From Paenibacillus sp. LS1 (GTDB lineage Bacteria > Bacillota > Bacilli > Paenibacillales > Paenibacillaceae), in assembly GCF_026013365.1 (NCBI RefSeq), contig NZ_JAPDOE010000009.1:1-64000 (forward strand): DNA of 64,000 nt, written 5' to 3'. The translations under genes and the position numbers were made by a program. Below, one piece after another: positions 34,909-45,202 of this stretch (its first letter is position 1; every line of letters begins with the position of its first letter). The notes beneath the pieces are model-generated. The model ran no database searches. It was not told where the DNA came from and worked only from the letters and a program-made list of their open reading frames with translations.

Positions 34909-35133
34909 ATAAATTGAACTAAACATTTACACGAAACGGAGAGGACAGAAATAACCTGAAGAAGCGAAGCTAAAAGCTTTCTGAAAGAAAGCTGCATCGG
35001 AAGCATATACTGCGCCTTTATTCCCGGATTTTACCCTTTGAAAATGGAAATCAAAAAATCTGGGGATAACAGCGATCGGAAGGTTGTTCTGTCATCGGAG
35101 TGTCCAGTGTAAATATTCTTTAGTTCAATTTAT
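34909..35133. mobile_element. MITE-like element, about 225 bp
   Basis: ATAAATTGAACTAAA at 34909 is exactly inverted at 35119-35133, and inside each lies ATTTACAC / GTGTAAAT (34925-34932, 35107-35114). The interior has further inverted pairs (CGGATTTTA against AAAATCTGGGG near 35026 and 35058) and no open frame. Long terminal inverted repeats without a transposase gene fit a non-autonomous element. I cannot see a clear target duplication. Confidence 0.6.
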
Positions 35134-35252
35134 ATTGCTCAACACAATAGCCCAGAGGGGTCATTTTCATTGTCATGCGAATCAGGTATGCTTAAAGAAT
35201 ATATCCGTCTGGGGATTAATTATTGATGGGACATCGAATGAGGAGTGTTTAT

Positions 35253-35678
35253 ATGAAAAGCTGGTTTGGAAAAACATGGCCTTGGTTGACGCTGGGTCTG
35301 ACCGTAGTAGTACTGCTTGGATCATTTTTGGTTTATTTTATGGGCAAAGACGTATCCCCCGGATCGGGAAGTGCGGTAACTGCACAAGCCGAGACAGCGG
35401 AGGATTTGAAGGGATATGAAGTCATTGATGTGGACGTGAGCAACGATGGCTTTGGACCAGACGTTATTGAGGTTAAAGCTGGCGTACCGACCAAAATCAA
35501 CTTTATTCTGACCCGGTCGGTGACACATGTCAAATCGGTGGGATCACAAAAGCTTGGCATGGATTTATACATGCAAAAGGGCCCAAATTATTATACGGTC
35601 GATAAAGATCTACCGAAGGGTGAATACGAGATTCACTGCGGCATGTATATGATATACGCAACGATTAAGGTCGTATAA
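35253..35678 (+). CDS. Membrane-anchored cupredoxin-like protein
   Basis: 141 residues: one N-terminal membrane segment (~8-28), a short linker, then a cupredoxin-type beta sandwich (VSNDGFGPDVIEVKAGVPTKINFILTRS) outside the cell. Possible copper ligands are the His in SVTHVKS and the Cys/Met in EIHCGMYM. A role in copper handling or electron transfer is family inference. The start is ATG 35253 with GAGGAGTG six bases upstream; the open frame runs back to a TTG at 35223 without a proper site. It lies just after the MITE-like element. Confidence 0.75.
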   Translation: MKSWFGKTWPWLTLGLTVVVLLGSFLVYFMGKDVSPGSGSAVTAQAETAEDLKGYEVIDVDVSNDGFGPDVIEVKAGVPTKINFILTRSVTHVKSVGSQKLGMDLYMQKGPNYYTVDKDLPKGEYEIHCGMYMIYATIKVV

Positions 35679-35682
35679 GCAG

Positions 35683-35724
35683 AAGGAGCAAGGTTTCGGG
35701 TCACCGAGCTTTGCTCCTTTTTTT
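35683..35724 (+). terminator. Terminator of the cupredoxin gene
   Basis: AAGGAGCAA pairs with TTGCTCCTT, with inner pairing around GTTTCGGGTCACCGA, followed by seven T. Confidence 0.8.
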
Positions 35725-35775
35725 GGTGCGTGATATCATGGGAAAGTGGGTAAAATCGATCAGGAGGTGGCGAAA

Positions 35776-36798
35776 ATGAAAGCGCTATTTATTGGAGGGA
35801 CAGGCACCATCAGTACGGCCATTACGGAGATGCTTGCACAGCAAGGCTGTGAACTTTATTTGATTAATCGCGGCAATCGGAACGATGAGTTGCCGGCAGA
35901 AGTCAACGTACTTCAAGCCGATATTAATGACGAGGCACGTGTAGCGGAACTGATTGCTGATCTGGAATTCGATGTTGTGGCAGACTTTATCGCCTTTGTA
36001 CCGTCTCAATTGGAGAGAGATTACCGTTTGTTCAAGGATAAAACAAAGCAGTTTATTTTTATAAGTTCAGCATCGGCATATCAGACTCCTTTGGCTGATT
36101 ACCGAATCACGGAAGGGACGCCATTATCGAATCCATACTGGGAGTATTCTCGCAACAAGATTGCGTGTGAAGACTATCTGACGAAACAATATCGAGAGCA
36201 AGGATTCCCCGTGACCATCGTGCGTCCGAGCCATACGTATGGCGACAAATCGGTACCTCTCGGTGTTCATGGTGCTCAAGGCAGTTGGCAGGTTCTCAAG
36301 CGTATCCGTGAAGGAAAACCCGTTATCATCCATGGAGATGGCACCTCACTGTGGACCATTACGCACAATACTGATTTTGCCAAAGGGTTTATCGGGCTGA
36401 TGGGAAATATCCATGCCATTGGTGAATCGGTACATATCACCTCGGATGAATCCGTCACCTGGAATCAGATTCATGAGATTATAGCCGGCGTGTTGGGCGT
36501 TAAGCTTCATGCGGTACATGTACCCTCCGAGTTCTTGGCAGCATGCAGTGATCAGGATCTTCGCGGCGGATTGCTGGGTGACAAAGCCAATACCGTTGTG
36601 TTTGACAACAGTAAGTTGAAACGGCTTGTTCCGGAATTTGTAGCAACGACAAGGGCCGATCAGGGCATTCGAAGTACGATTGGGCACATTCTGGCGCATC
36701 CAGAATTACAGACTGAAGATCCGGAATTTGATGTGTGGTGTGACAGGGTCGTTGGCGCATTGGACGAGGCGTTACTGAAGATCAGAGATGAGAAATGA
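35776..36798 (+). CDS. NAD-dependent epimerase/dehydratase (extended SDR)
   Basis: 340 residues from ATG 35776, with GGAGGTGG five bases upstream; the frame opens at 35746 without a site. The Rossmann motif GGTGTIS sits at the start, the active-site YSRNK near 127 and the catalytic Ser in ISSASAY. The closest pattern is nucleotide-sugar epimerase-like proteins with an altered substrate region (VRPSHTYGDKSVP). Substrate unknown. Single gene, followed by the promoter of the giant surface protein. Confidence 0.82.
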   Translation: MKALFIGGTGTISTAITEMLAQQGCELYLINRGNRNDELPAEVNVLQADINDEARVAELIADLEFDVVADFIAFVPSQLERDYRLFKDKTKQFIFISSASAYQTPLADYRITEGTPLSNPYWEYSRNKIACEDYLTKQYREQGFPVTIVRPSHTYGDKSVPLGVHGAQGSWQVLKRIREGKPVIIHGDGTSLWTITHNTDFAKGFIGLMGNIHAIGESVHITSDESVTWNQIHEIIAGVLGVKLHAVHVPSEFLAACSDQDLRGGLLGDKANTVVFDNSKLKRLVPEFVATTRADQGIRSTIGHILAHPELQTEDPEFDVWCDRVVGALDEALLKIRDEK

Positions 36799-36823
36799 GA
36801 AGTAAGGCGTTCATGATCAACTG

Positions 36824-36852
36824 TTTACATTCATGAGCTGAATCGTTATAAT
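36824..36852 (+). promoter_or_regulatory. Promoter of the giant FN3/SLH protein
   Basis: TTTACA (36824-36829), 17 bases, TATAAT (36847-36852). Transcription would start near 36859, upstream of the hairpin at 36876. Confidence 0.6.
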
Positions 36853-36875
36853 CAAGAAAAAATGACACTTGTTAG

Positions 36876-36930
36876 GGGAGGCACCCCAACTTAGGACATC
36901 GTTCCTTTGTTGGGGTGCCTCCTTTTTTTG
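36876..36930 (+). terminator. Strong terminator in the leader of the giant gene
   Basis: GGAGGCACCCCAAC pairs perfectly with GTTGGGGTGCCTCC (14 bp) and is followed by seven T. It lies between the promoter and the TTG start at 36954, so it is either an attenuator or the end of the epimerase unit placed behind an early promoter. Confidence 0.85.
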
Positions 36931-36953
36931 TGTGCCAAAAAGGAGAGTAGACG

Positions 36954-39900
36954 TTGAAGAAATCAGGAAAACGTGTGAAGAAACAAGCGGAACAGTTAAC
37001 CAAAGTGGTATTGGCATTTGCGTTATTATCACCTCAAGCCCTTTTGCTTGAATGGGGCGCAACGACGGTAATGGCTGAAACGGTTGAAACGATTGGGGTT
37101 GTATCCGATACGTCCAGCATGAAGGCTGTACAGTCCTCCAAGGTGAAAGTAGAGATGAACAGTGATGGCAAATACAGAATTGTATTACTACCGAACACGA
37201 ATGTATTTTACGGTGGTGATACAGGGAATGTATCTACGATTATCGACCACAATGGATCACCCGTGAACTTCAAAACATTGCCGCTTAATTATTACCGCAT
37301 TAACAATAATGTGATTGAAATGTCCCGGCAAAAGGACAATGTCGAATATATTTTGCGTGTATCTATCGTCAATGCCACGTCACAGGGCGGTTACATGAAA
37401 GTGGAACTGGAAGCCATCAACCGCAGCGGATCGGCACTGAATTTAGGTGGAACATTTTATTGGGATACGATGGTGAATGGCAATGATGCTTCTCCGTTTG
37501 AAGTCATCGAGAATGGATGGCGCAATTATAGCGGCGGTGTTCAGGTCACGGCTTTTTATGCGAATACGTACAACGTTGTGAATGCAGATCGCATATACAT
37601 GGGCCAGTACAGCAGTCCGGATAGCGCACAACTTACAGGGGGTTCTTCACCTTCGGCATTCACTCCAGGCCAGACCGTGACGGCGAGTGATACAGCTGCA
37701 CAGTTCTGGTGGAATGCCAAGGCAACAGCGAACCAGGCTTCACGCAAATTTTCGACCATTGTGGGGATAGGCCCCAAAAATGTTCCGCCTTCATTTACAC
37801 TAACTGCACCCTCTTCGGGTCAAACCTATTACAAAGGCGAGCAACTGCAGATATCCGGTACAACGCGAGACACGGATGTAGGCGACCTGTTGACCGTGAA
37901 ATGGTCCATTGATGGTGGGTCCGAGAACATTCTGACCCAGATGACTGCAACGGGTTCGAATCAGTCTTTTAACACCAATTATACGTTGCCTGACACCCTG
38001 CCAGATGGCACGCACACATTGCAAGTATGGGTCATGGACGACAAAGGTGGGGTATCCTCGGCAGGAACCGTTAACTTTACGGCAAGGAGTTTTGTTGTGC
38101 CTGGAACGCCGACGTATACACTGGTTAACCCTAATAACTTGACGGTGAACTGGGATAAGAAGGCGAATGATGCATCCGTTACGTATGAACTGAAGAATAT
38201 GACAACCAATCAGATCATGGATACAGGTGCGTCAAACAGTCGGCAGGTGACAGGGCTCACTCCGAATACGAGTTATTCTTTTGCTGTACGTGCCAAAAAT
38301 TCAAGTGGTTCATTCACTGGGTACTCCAGTCCATCCACCAAATATACATTGGCCAATCCACCCGCTGCTGCGGCTGTGACACAATCAGGCAACTCTGTTA
38401 CTGCGAGTTGGAATAATAATAGCAACCCTGCGGGCACCCATTACAAAACGGAAATACGCAGTCCAGCCGGGCAGGTCCTTGCATCAGGAACAACAACTTC
38501 CACACGTACAGAGTTTGCCCTGACCGGACTCGCGGACGGAAAATATGAAGTATTCGTGGCGGCCCTGAATGGCGAAGGGATACAGACCCCGTATATATCC
38601 GCTGGAGAGATGATTAAAGATACGACGGGTCCAACTGCTCCTTCCGTTACAGTCACTCCATCCATATGGACAAAGGAAGATGTTCTGGTCACGGTTGAAG
38701 AAGGAAAAGATGCTTTGAGCGGAACTCAGAAGACTGAAGTTAAAGTTGGTCCGGCAGGAGAATGGCGTGAATACAGTGCTCCGTTTACCGTAAGCAGCGA
38801 AGGCAACACAATTGTTATGGCACGCAGTATTGATGCGTTTGGTAATACAGGACAGGAAACGGCTGTGACAGCCAGGGTAGATCGGACGGCACCAACGCCA
38901 CCTGTTATCTCGTTGAATCCGCCCGAATGGACAAAAGCGGCAGTAATTGTGACATTAACGGAAGGTACAGACGAAGCGAGTGGCATTGGTCTGACACAGT
39001 ATAAGATTGGAAGCGAGGGAGAATGGATCGATTACAGGGCCCCTTTTACACTAAGCCAAGAAGGGATAACCGAGATTTATGCACGAAGTGTTGATCAGGC
39101 GGCCAATGTCAGTGCTTCCACTTCGGCAACAGCCAGAATCGATAAGACTGGGCCTGAGCAACCAACGATTACGTTAAGTGAAGAGGATTGGACGAATCAG
39201 GATGTAACTTTTGCAATAAACAGTGGTGAAGATGCAGGCAGTGGGCTTGCCAAGAGCCAATATCGACTTAACAAAGAAGGTCCCTGGATCGATTACACGG
39301 GCGAAGTAACGGTTACCGATGAGGGAGAAACGATCGTATATGCACGCTCACTTGACCGTGTAGGCAATGTAAGCACGCCTGCTCAGGCTACGGTTCGAAT
39401 TGATACGACTGCTCCAACCGAGCCGGTAATTCGTTTGAGTTCTTCTGGATGGAGTAAAGAACATGTGCAATTCACGATCACTGGTAGTGTGGATGAACGA
39501 GCGATATCCTATGAATACAGCATGAATAATGCCCCGTATATGACAGGAAATACAGGTACAGTTAGTACAAACGGCGCTACCACCATTCAGGCGCGAGCAA
39601 GGGATGCCGTTGGTAATGTGAGCAAGGAAGTCAGTCGAATCGCCTATGTGGATCAGATGGCTCCAACGATTACATTGTTACCGAACGGACATGGCTGGAC
39701 GGACACGGACATATCCACTACGATTCAGTATGCCGACGCCCACTCAGGAATTCAGGAACTGGAACGATTCTATCAGGTTACGAACAGTGCAGAACCACCG
39801 GAACATTGGCTTGAAGCTCGCTCTGACGAGCATAAAATATCCATTGAATCGGAAGGCATCTGGTACATCCATGCCAAGATCATAGACAGAGCCGGTAATA

Positions 39901-42900
39901 CATATGAGACAACATCTTTACCTTACCAAATTCAACGAAAGCCCCAGCCGCCGAGTCATGTGAGAATGACTCAGATCGGTGAGACATCAGCTGAACTTGA
40001 AGTGGACTTACCTACGGGTGAAAAGTATACCGGTGGATATCAGTATGAGATAACGAATAAAACGACAGGACAGTCGTGGACACTGGACTACCCTAACCAC
40101 AGTATGATCGATCACTCACTAAGCGGTGGTCAAGTCTATGAATATGAAGTTAGGGTGAGAAACCATACCGGAGTAAGTGATGCAGTAAGTGCTCAAGTAT
40201 TAACTATCCCGGCAGCTCCCGGAACGTTGCAGGTTCGAAGAGTAGATTCCCAGCCGCATTTGGCCGAAATCCAATTTGATTCAGTACGGGGAGCAGATGC
40301 TTACCGCATCATCGCAGCGACTTCTGACGGAACTACCGTGTTTGATCAGACGGTATCTGATCCGAGTAGCCTTCCCTATGTCAGCAACCTCGTTCCAGGA
40401 ACCATTCATCACATTTCGGTAACGGCAATGAATGAAAGTGGAGCAGGTGGTAGCAGTAGAACCGGATTCCTCACACTGCCGGCAATGCCCGGGGGATTTA
40501 TAGCCGTTCAAATTCAGGAGCATGATATTTCATTAGAATGGGAGACAGTGACTTCTGCAACGTATTATGGTCTTTCACGTGATGGAGCAGCCATATATGA
40601 AGGAGAGCAGACGGAGTATCTGGAATCGGGTCTGGATAGCGGAACGGAGTACAGCTATAAGTTAATTGCAGGAAATGAGACAGGACCAGGGCCGTTGGCA
40701 GGTTTACCTTTGCTCAAGACGTTACCTGGACAGGTATCCGGCTTACAGATATCAGATGCTTCCACAGCGAGCCTTCGTCTGAATTGGGAAGCAGTACGAG
40801 GAGCCGATCGTTATGAGTTATGGTTGAATGGAGAGAAGTCGGGAACGGTTCCTGCCGGAACCCAAGAATGGGTCTTTGCGGGACTGAGTTCAGGAACATC
40901 TTATCAACTGGATGTACAAGCAGTGAACGGAAGTGGACAGGGGATACGCAGTTCGGTATCAGGATCAACACTACCGGAGAACCCGTGGGGACTTCGCGTT
41001 ATTCAGGTAACTGAACAGGGAGCGATCTTGAGCTGGGAGCCTGTCGTTGGGGCAACGAAATATCGGGTGGTTATCGATGGACAGAGCCATGAGATATCAG
41101 ATACACAACTCGCAGTTCACCATCTGTCAAGCAGTCGTGAATATACCTATGAAGTACAGGCAGGCAATGCTGCCGGGTACGGTGCATCCACCAGTAGTAC
41201 AATTCTTACGCTACCTAGCAGGCCGGAAGGACTGAATGTCACATGGACAGGTGAAACAAGTATGGAATTTGCATGGCAAGCTGTAGAAACGGCGAATCTC
41301 TATATTGTGAAAATCAATGGCACAGAAGTGGACAGTACATCAGAACTTGCCTACACGGCTGAGGAATTGTTGCCAGGTACAGAGTACGTTTTGGAAGTTC
41401 AGGCTGTGAATGCTTCAGGATCAGGTGAACCAGCTCAGCTCATTCGATTGTCCAAACCGGTGTCGCCTGCCGAAGTACTCGTTGATCCAGGAGTTCATGG
41501 GGCAAAAGTTTCCTGGTCTGTCGTGGAGGGCGCGGCTGAATACGTGATTGAGAAGGGTGGCAAGGAGATCTATAGGGGAATGGAGAATGAAGCAACGATT
41601 ACCGGTCTGAAGGATGGGACGTGGCATCATTATCAACTATGGGCGGTTAACAGACAGGGGACTCGTTCTGAAGCGAAGGATGTATCCTTGCTGACTATGC
41701 CTGAGAAACCTGTTGATGTTGCGATATATGATGTGGCAATAAACAGCCTTGGTCTGGATTTCAGCAACACAGGTGTTCAAGGGGCAGATCATTACGTCAT
41801 TGAAAGGGATGGACGAGAAATCACTCAGATGGATTCGAGTAAGACCCTGTTCGTAGACAAGGACTTGTCGCCAGGAACAAAATACACTTACGTGATTCGG
41901 GCAGTTAATACGAGTGGAGCGGGGGCGCCGCTTACGTTCAGTATAATGACTCAAACGTTGCCATTGGTTGCAGAAAGTATCATGGTGAAAGCTGGAACAC
42001 ATGCGGTGGATCTGGCTTGGGATGTTGTAAAAGGAGCAGCTGCATATGAAATTCGCAATCCGGTAACGGGAGAGGTACAGAGCGTGTCTGAACCGTCTGT
42101 ACATCTCAATAGTATGCTGGATGGCACAGCGTATGAATTCGAACTCGTTGCAATGAATGAAGATGGTCATCGGTCAGAGTCTATTCAGGTTCAAGTTTTA
42201 ACGAAACCTATATCACCTCAGACGGCAGGTATAACACACATCACAGATCAGACAGCGGTACTGGACCTGACGGGAAGCTCCACACGGGGAGCAGATCAAT
42301 TGATTATTATGCGGGATGGCGTTGAAGTTGCTAAGGTTCCAGCAGACCAAGCTTCATTTGAAGATCATGGACTGAGACCAGGAGATCATTACACATATAC
42401 CATCAAAACCTCCAATGCTGCGGGGGAGAGTGATTCCGGTTTTGAAGTTTACTTGCGGACATTGCCTGCGACCATTAATGAACCTGTACATCCAAGCATG
42501 ATCGGGGAAAAGGAGGGATTGATCTCCTGGCCAAAGGTACAGGGTGCGGAGGGTTATACCATACGTATTGGAGATCGGGATTTCAATACGATTGAAGATG
42601 GAGATATCACAGAGATGAGATTAACTCATCTGGAGAGTGCGACCCGATATGATCAGGTGCAGGTTATTCCTTATAATACGGCTGGTTCAGGAAGCCCCAT
42701 GACTGTGACCGCTTTTTACACCCTGCCTCATGTGGATTTGCTGGAAATGAAGTTGTATCCGGAGACAGATCACGCCAAACTGGAATGGGACTTTCCTTAT
42801 GTGAACGAAACATTCGTTGTATTGCTGGATGGTAATGAAGTATATAGAGGCAAACAAAAAGAGTTTATTGTTGATCAACTGGATGCAGGCAAACAGTACT

Positions 42901-44408
42901 CGATTGAAATCTACACGGAGAATGATCAGGGAGATGCATCGGAGAAGCTGGCGCACTCTGTCCTGACCAAGCCAGCAGCCCCTGTCAAAGTAGAGTATCT
43001 TTCAGCGAAAGACCGCATTCGTCTTCTATTGGAACAGAGTCGGGTTGTAGGTGCCGATCAGTTTATCATTGAGCGTGACGGTGTGGAGATTGCTCGTGTT
43101 CCAGTAGACGAACTGTTCTATGATGATGAGGGACTCGAACCAGGCGTGAACTATATTTATACGGTCAAGGCCATGAATGCCTCGGGCAGTAGTGACGGTG
43201 GTTACTATCTTTCTGCTGTGACCCTTCCTGGTAGCGTTACTTCTCCTCCTGTAGTAGAAGGTCGTTCAATGTATGGTGCAGATATTGTGTGGGAACTGAT
43301 TCCTGGTGCTGCGGGTTATCGAGTTTATCGAAATGAAGAGCTTGTGGGATCGACAACGGAGACATCCATACATGTGTCTGATTTGAACAGTGCCGAGCAT
43401 TATCCTGACTTCATCATCATTCCATTCAATGAGGCAGGTGAGGGTGAAGCACTTCAAGTACCGGAATTCGAGACGCTACCTTCCGAGGAACTGACAGTAG
43501 CAGCCGTAGCGCAAGGTACGAACACGATTAAGCTAACTTGGGAACTGGAATCCATGAATGAAGTGATTGTGATCACCCATAAAGATCGTGAAATTTACCG
43601 TGGCACGCAGCGAAGTTATGTCTGGACAGGACTGAATGCGGAGCAACATTATGAGGTGGACGTATGGACGGAAAATTCAGCGGGTGAAAGAAGTGAAAGC
43701 AAACGGGCAGCAGCCAGGACTTTTCCGTATCCAACATCCGCCTGGAGTGGTAGTGGTACAGCTTCAAATCCAGCAGATCCTTCAGTAAAAGCGGATGAGG
43801 TGAGTTCACAACCTGAACCCTCGGAGCAAACAGATGTACCTTTGAAAAAAAATATCAAATTTATCGATATCAGCCAGACATTCAATAAAGACCAGATCAC
43901 CTGGCTGGCAGAACAGAATATCATTCAAGGTGTAAGCGAAACCCGCTTCGAGCCACGTCGTCCGATCACGCGTGCAGAGTTCACCGCACTAATCGTGCGT
44001 TTGATGGGTGTGGACACAACGGACAATGGACAGCATGGCTTTCAGGATGTAAATGACGAAGATTGGTTTGCTCCTGAGATCAAGGCAGCAGTTCATCATG
44101 AGATGGTTCAAGGTATGGGGAATGGAAAATTCGCTCCGCATGCGCTAGTGACACGTGAACAGGCATCCAAGATTATAGCGAACGTTGTCCGTAAAATCAG
44201 ACCGGAAAGGGTGACTTCACCAAGAGCGTTTACCGACCAGACTGATGTATCCGATTGGGCCAAAGAAGAAGTAGAAGAGCTTGCAGGCTTGTACATGATT
44301 ACAGGGTACGAGGACGGCAGCTTCCGCCCCATGCAGCACTTAAGCAGATCCGAAGCTGCAGCGCTGATCTTCCGCTTAAATAAGCTGATGCAAGTCATTA
44401 CCGCTTGA
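36954..44408 (+). CDS. Giant SLH-anchored FN3/Ig-like surface protein
   Basis: 2,484 residues. Order: signal peptide ~1-41; an N-terminal beta domain ~50-275; one Ig-like domain; two FN3; five tandem Ig-like repeats of ~88 residues (~563-990, each with W(T/S)K and a late D.(A/V)GN); 15 FN3 domains of 80-90 residues (~993-2257); three SLH repeats (~2300-2484). No catalytic domain is seen, so adhesion, matrix or sugar contact is the likely job. TTG 36954 follows AAGGAGAG. The last FN3 domains repeat in sets of three (RDG-type, VYRN-type, EVYRG-type), pointing to segmental duplication. Confidence 0.88.
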   Translation: MKKSGKRVKKQAEQLTKVVLAFALLSPQALLLEWGATTVMAETVETIGVVSDTSSMKAVQSSKVKVEMNSDGKYRIVLLPNTNVFYGGDTGNVSTIIDHNGSPVNFKTLPLNYYRINNNVIEMSRQKDNVEYILRVSIVNATSQGGYMKVELEAINRSGSALNLGGTFYWDTMVNGNDASPFEVIENGWRNYSGGVQVTAFYANTYNVVNADRIYMGQYSSPDSAQLTGGSSPSAFTPGQTVTASDTAAQFWWNAKATANQASRKFSTIVGIGPKNVPPSFTLTAPSSGQTYYKGEQLQISGTTRDTDVGDLLTVKWSIDGGSENILTQMTATGSNQSFNTNYTLPDTLPDGTHTLQVWVMDDKGGVSSAGTVNFTARSFVVPGTPTYTLVNPNNLTVNWDKKANDASVTYELKNMTTNQIMDTGASNSRQVTGLTPNTSYSFAVRAKNSSGSFTGYSSPSTKYTLANPPAAAAVTQSGNSVTASWNNNSNPAGTHYKTEIRSPAGQVLASGTTTSTRTEFALTGLADGKYEVFVAALNGEGIQTPYISAGEMIKDTTGPTAPSVTVTPSIWTKEDVLVTVEEGKDALSGTQKTEVKVGPAGEWREYSAPFTVSSEGNTIVMARSIDAFGNTGQETAVTARVDRTAPTPPVISLNPPEWTKAAVIVTLTEGTDEASGIGLTQYKIGSEGEWIDYRAPFTLSQEGITEIYARSVDQAANVSASTSATARIDKTGPEQPTITLSEEDWTNQDVTFAINSGEDAGSGLAKSQYRLNKEGPWIDYTGEVTVTDEGETIVYARSLDRVGNVSTPAQATVRIDTTAPTEPVIRLSSSGWSKEHVQFTITGSVDERAISYEYSMNNAPYMTGNTGTVSTNGATTIQARARDAVGNVSKEVSRIAYVDQMAPTITLLPNGHGWTDTDISTTIQYADAHSGIQELERFYQVTNSAEPPEHWLEARSDEHKISIESEGIWYIHAKIIDRAGNTYETTSLPYQIQRKPQPPSHVRMTQIGETSAELEVDLPTGEKYTGGYQYEITNKTTGQSWTLDYPNHSMIDHSLSGGQVYEYEVRVRNHTGVSDAVSAQVLTIPAAPGTLQVRRVDSQPHLAEIQFDSVRGADAYRIIAATSDGTTVFDQTVSDPSSLPYVSNLVPGTIHHISVTAMNESGAGGSSRTGFLTLPAMPGGFIAVQIQEHDISLEWETVTSATYYGLSRDGAAIYEGEQTEYLESGLDSGTEYSYKLIAGNETGPGPLAGLPLLKTLPGQVSGLQISDASTASLRLNWEAVRGADRYELWLNGEKSGTVPAGTQEWVFAGLSSGTSYQLDVQAVNGSGQGIRSSVSGSTLPENPWGLRVIQVTEQGAILSWEPVVGATKYRVVIDGQSHEISDTQLAVHHLSSSREYTYEVQAGNAAGYGASTSSTILTLPSRPEGLNVTWTGETSMEFAWQAVETANLYIVKINGTEVDSTSELAYTAEELLPGTEYVLEVQAVNASGSGEPAQLIRLSKPVSPAEVLVDPGVHGAKVSWSVVEGAAEYVIEKGGKEIYRGMENEATITGLKDGTWHHYQLWAVNRQGTRSEAKDVSLLTMPEKPVDVAIYDVAINSLGLDFSNTGVQGADHYVIERDGREITQMDSSKTLFVDKDLSPGTKYTYVIRAVNTSGAGAPLTFSIMTQTLPLVAESIMVKAGTHAVDLAWDVVKGAAAYEIRNPVTGEVQSVSEPSVHLNSMLDGTAYEFELVAMNEDGHRSESIQVQVLTKPISPQTAGITHITDQTAVLDLTGSSTRGADQLIIMRDGVEVAKVPADQASFEDHGLRPGDHYTYTIKTSNAAGESDSGFEVYLRTLPATINEPVHPSMIGEKEGLISWPKVQGAEGYTIRIGDRDFNTIEDGDITEMRLTHLESATRYDQVQVIPYNTAGSGSPMTVTAFYTLPHVDLLEMKLYPETDHAKLEWDFPYVNETFVVLLDGNEVYRGKQKEFIVDQLDAGKQYSIEIYTENDQGDASEKLAHSVLTKPAAPVKVEYLSAKDRIRLLLEQSRVVGADQFIIERDGVEIARVPVDELFYDDEGLEPGVNYIYTVKAMNASGSSDGGYYLSAVTLPGSVTSPPVVEGRSMYGADIVWELIPGAAGYRVYRNEELVGSTTETSIHVSDLNSAEHYPDFIIIPFNEAGEGEALQVPEFETLPSEELTVAAVAQGTNTIKLTWELESMNEVIVITHKDREIYRGTQRSYVWTGLNAEQHYEVDVWTENSAGERSESKRAAARTFPYPTSAWSGSGTASNPADPSVKADEVSSQPEPSEQTDVPLKKNIKFIDISQTFNKDQITWLAEQNIIQGVSETRFEPRRPITRAEFTALIVRLMGVDTTDNGQHGFQDVNDEDWFAPEIKAAVHHEMVQGMGNGKFAPHALVTREQASKIIANVVRKIRPERVTSPRAFTDQTDVSDWAKEEVEELAGLYMITGYEDGSFRPMQHLSRSEAAALIFRLNKLMQVITA

Positions 44409-44474
44409 TTGGTTTTTAATGCTATAATGGTTGCCAATATGATAAAAAAGGGTAATGAACAATGGTGATGAATA

Positions 44475-45185
44475 ATGAATAATAAATTTATCCGGATATA
44501 TGAAGATATTGCAGATCGTATTCGGACTGGAGAGATTGAGGCAGGTACGCTACTTCAATCGGAACTGGATCTATCGGAAAGTTATCAAACGTCCCGAGAG
44601 ACCATTCGCAAAGCGCTGAAAATGTTGTACGAAGAAGGTTATATTCAGAAGATTCAAGGCAAGGGCTCGATTGTACTGGACATTCGCAAGATCGATTTTC
44701 CCATCTCAGGTCTGGTTAGTTTCAAGGAATTAGCCAAAAAGATGGGGCATCGGGCTCAAACGTATGTGAAGGTTTTCGAGGAGCAACAAGTGGATCAGGC
44801 GTTGCACAAAAAAATTAACTTTGGTCTAAGTGAACAGGTCTGGGAGATCAGACGTGTGCGCAAAGTGGATGGAGAGCACGTCATTCTGGACAAAGATTAC
44901 ATCAGTCAGCGGCTTGTTCCTGGGCTCAGCAAAGAAATCTGTAATGATTCCATCTATCAGTACATTGAGCAAGAGCTGGGGCTTTCCATTTCGTTTGCCA
45001 AGAAAGAGATTTTGGTGGAAGAACCCACCGCTGAGGACAGGGAATTACTTGACCTTGAAGGTTTCCACAATGTGGTTGTGGTAAGGAGCCAAGTTTACCT
45101 GGAGGATGCCAGTCAATTTCAGTATACGGAGTCGAGGCATCGACCGGACAAGTTCAGATTTGTGGATTTTGCACGCCGTAGATAA
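44475..45185 (+). CDS. treR: GntR/UTRA regulator, TreR-like
   Basis: 236 residues: GntR winged helix at ~5-70 (YQTSRETIRKALKMLYEEGYIQKIQGKGS) and UTRA ligand domain ~85-232 ending QFQYTESRHRPDKFRFVDFARR. This ending and FPISGLVSFKELAKK are those of Bacillus TreR, the trehalose-6-phosphate-sensing repressor. No treP or treA is in the window, so the name rests on similarity only. The neighbour is a DUF5107 protein on the same strand; a hairpin at 45203 lies between them. Confidence 0.85.
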   Translation: MNNKFIRIYEDIADRIRTGEIEAGTLLQSELDLSESYQTSRETIRKALKMLYEEGYIQKIQGKGSIVLDIRKIDFPISGLVSFKELAKKMGHRAQTYVKVFEEQQVDQALHKKINFGLSEQVWEIRRVRKVDGEHVILDKDYISQRLVPGLSKEICNDSIYQYIEQELGLSISFAKKEILVEEPTAEDRELLDLEGFHNVVVVRSQVYLEDASQFQYTESRHRPDKFRFVDFARRR

Positions 45186-45202
45186 GCTAATCAAGATCGA
45201 TC

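Noticed and set aside
40000..43720. CRISPR or DNA-level tandem repeat array
   Set aside because: The repetition is at protein-domain level (FN3) with diverged DNA and no regular short repeat-spacer pattern.
44475..45185. Trehalose utilisation operon
   Set aside because: Only a TreR-like regulator is present; the PTS gene at 58675 is joined to a GH32 enzyme and fits sucrose.
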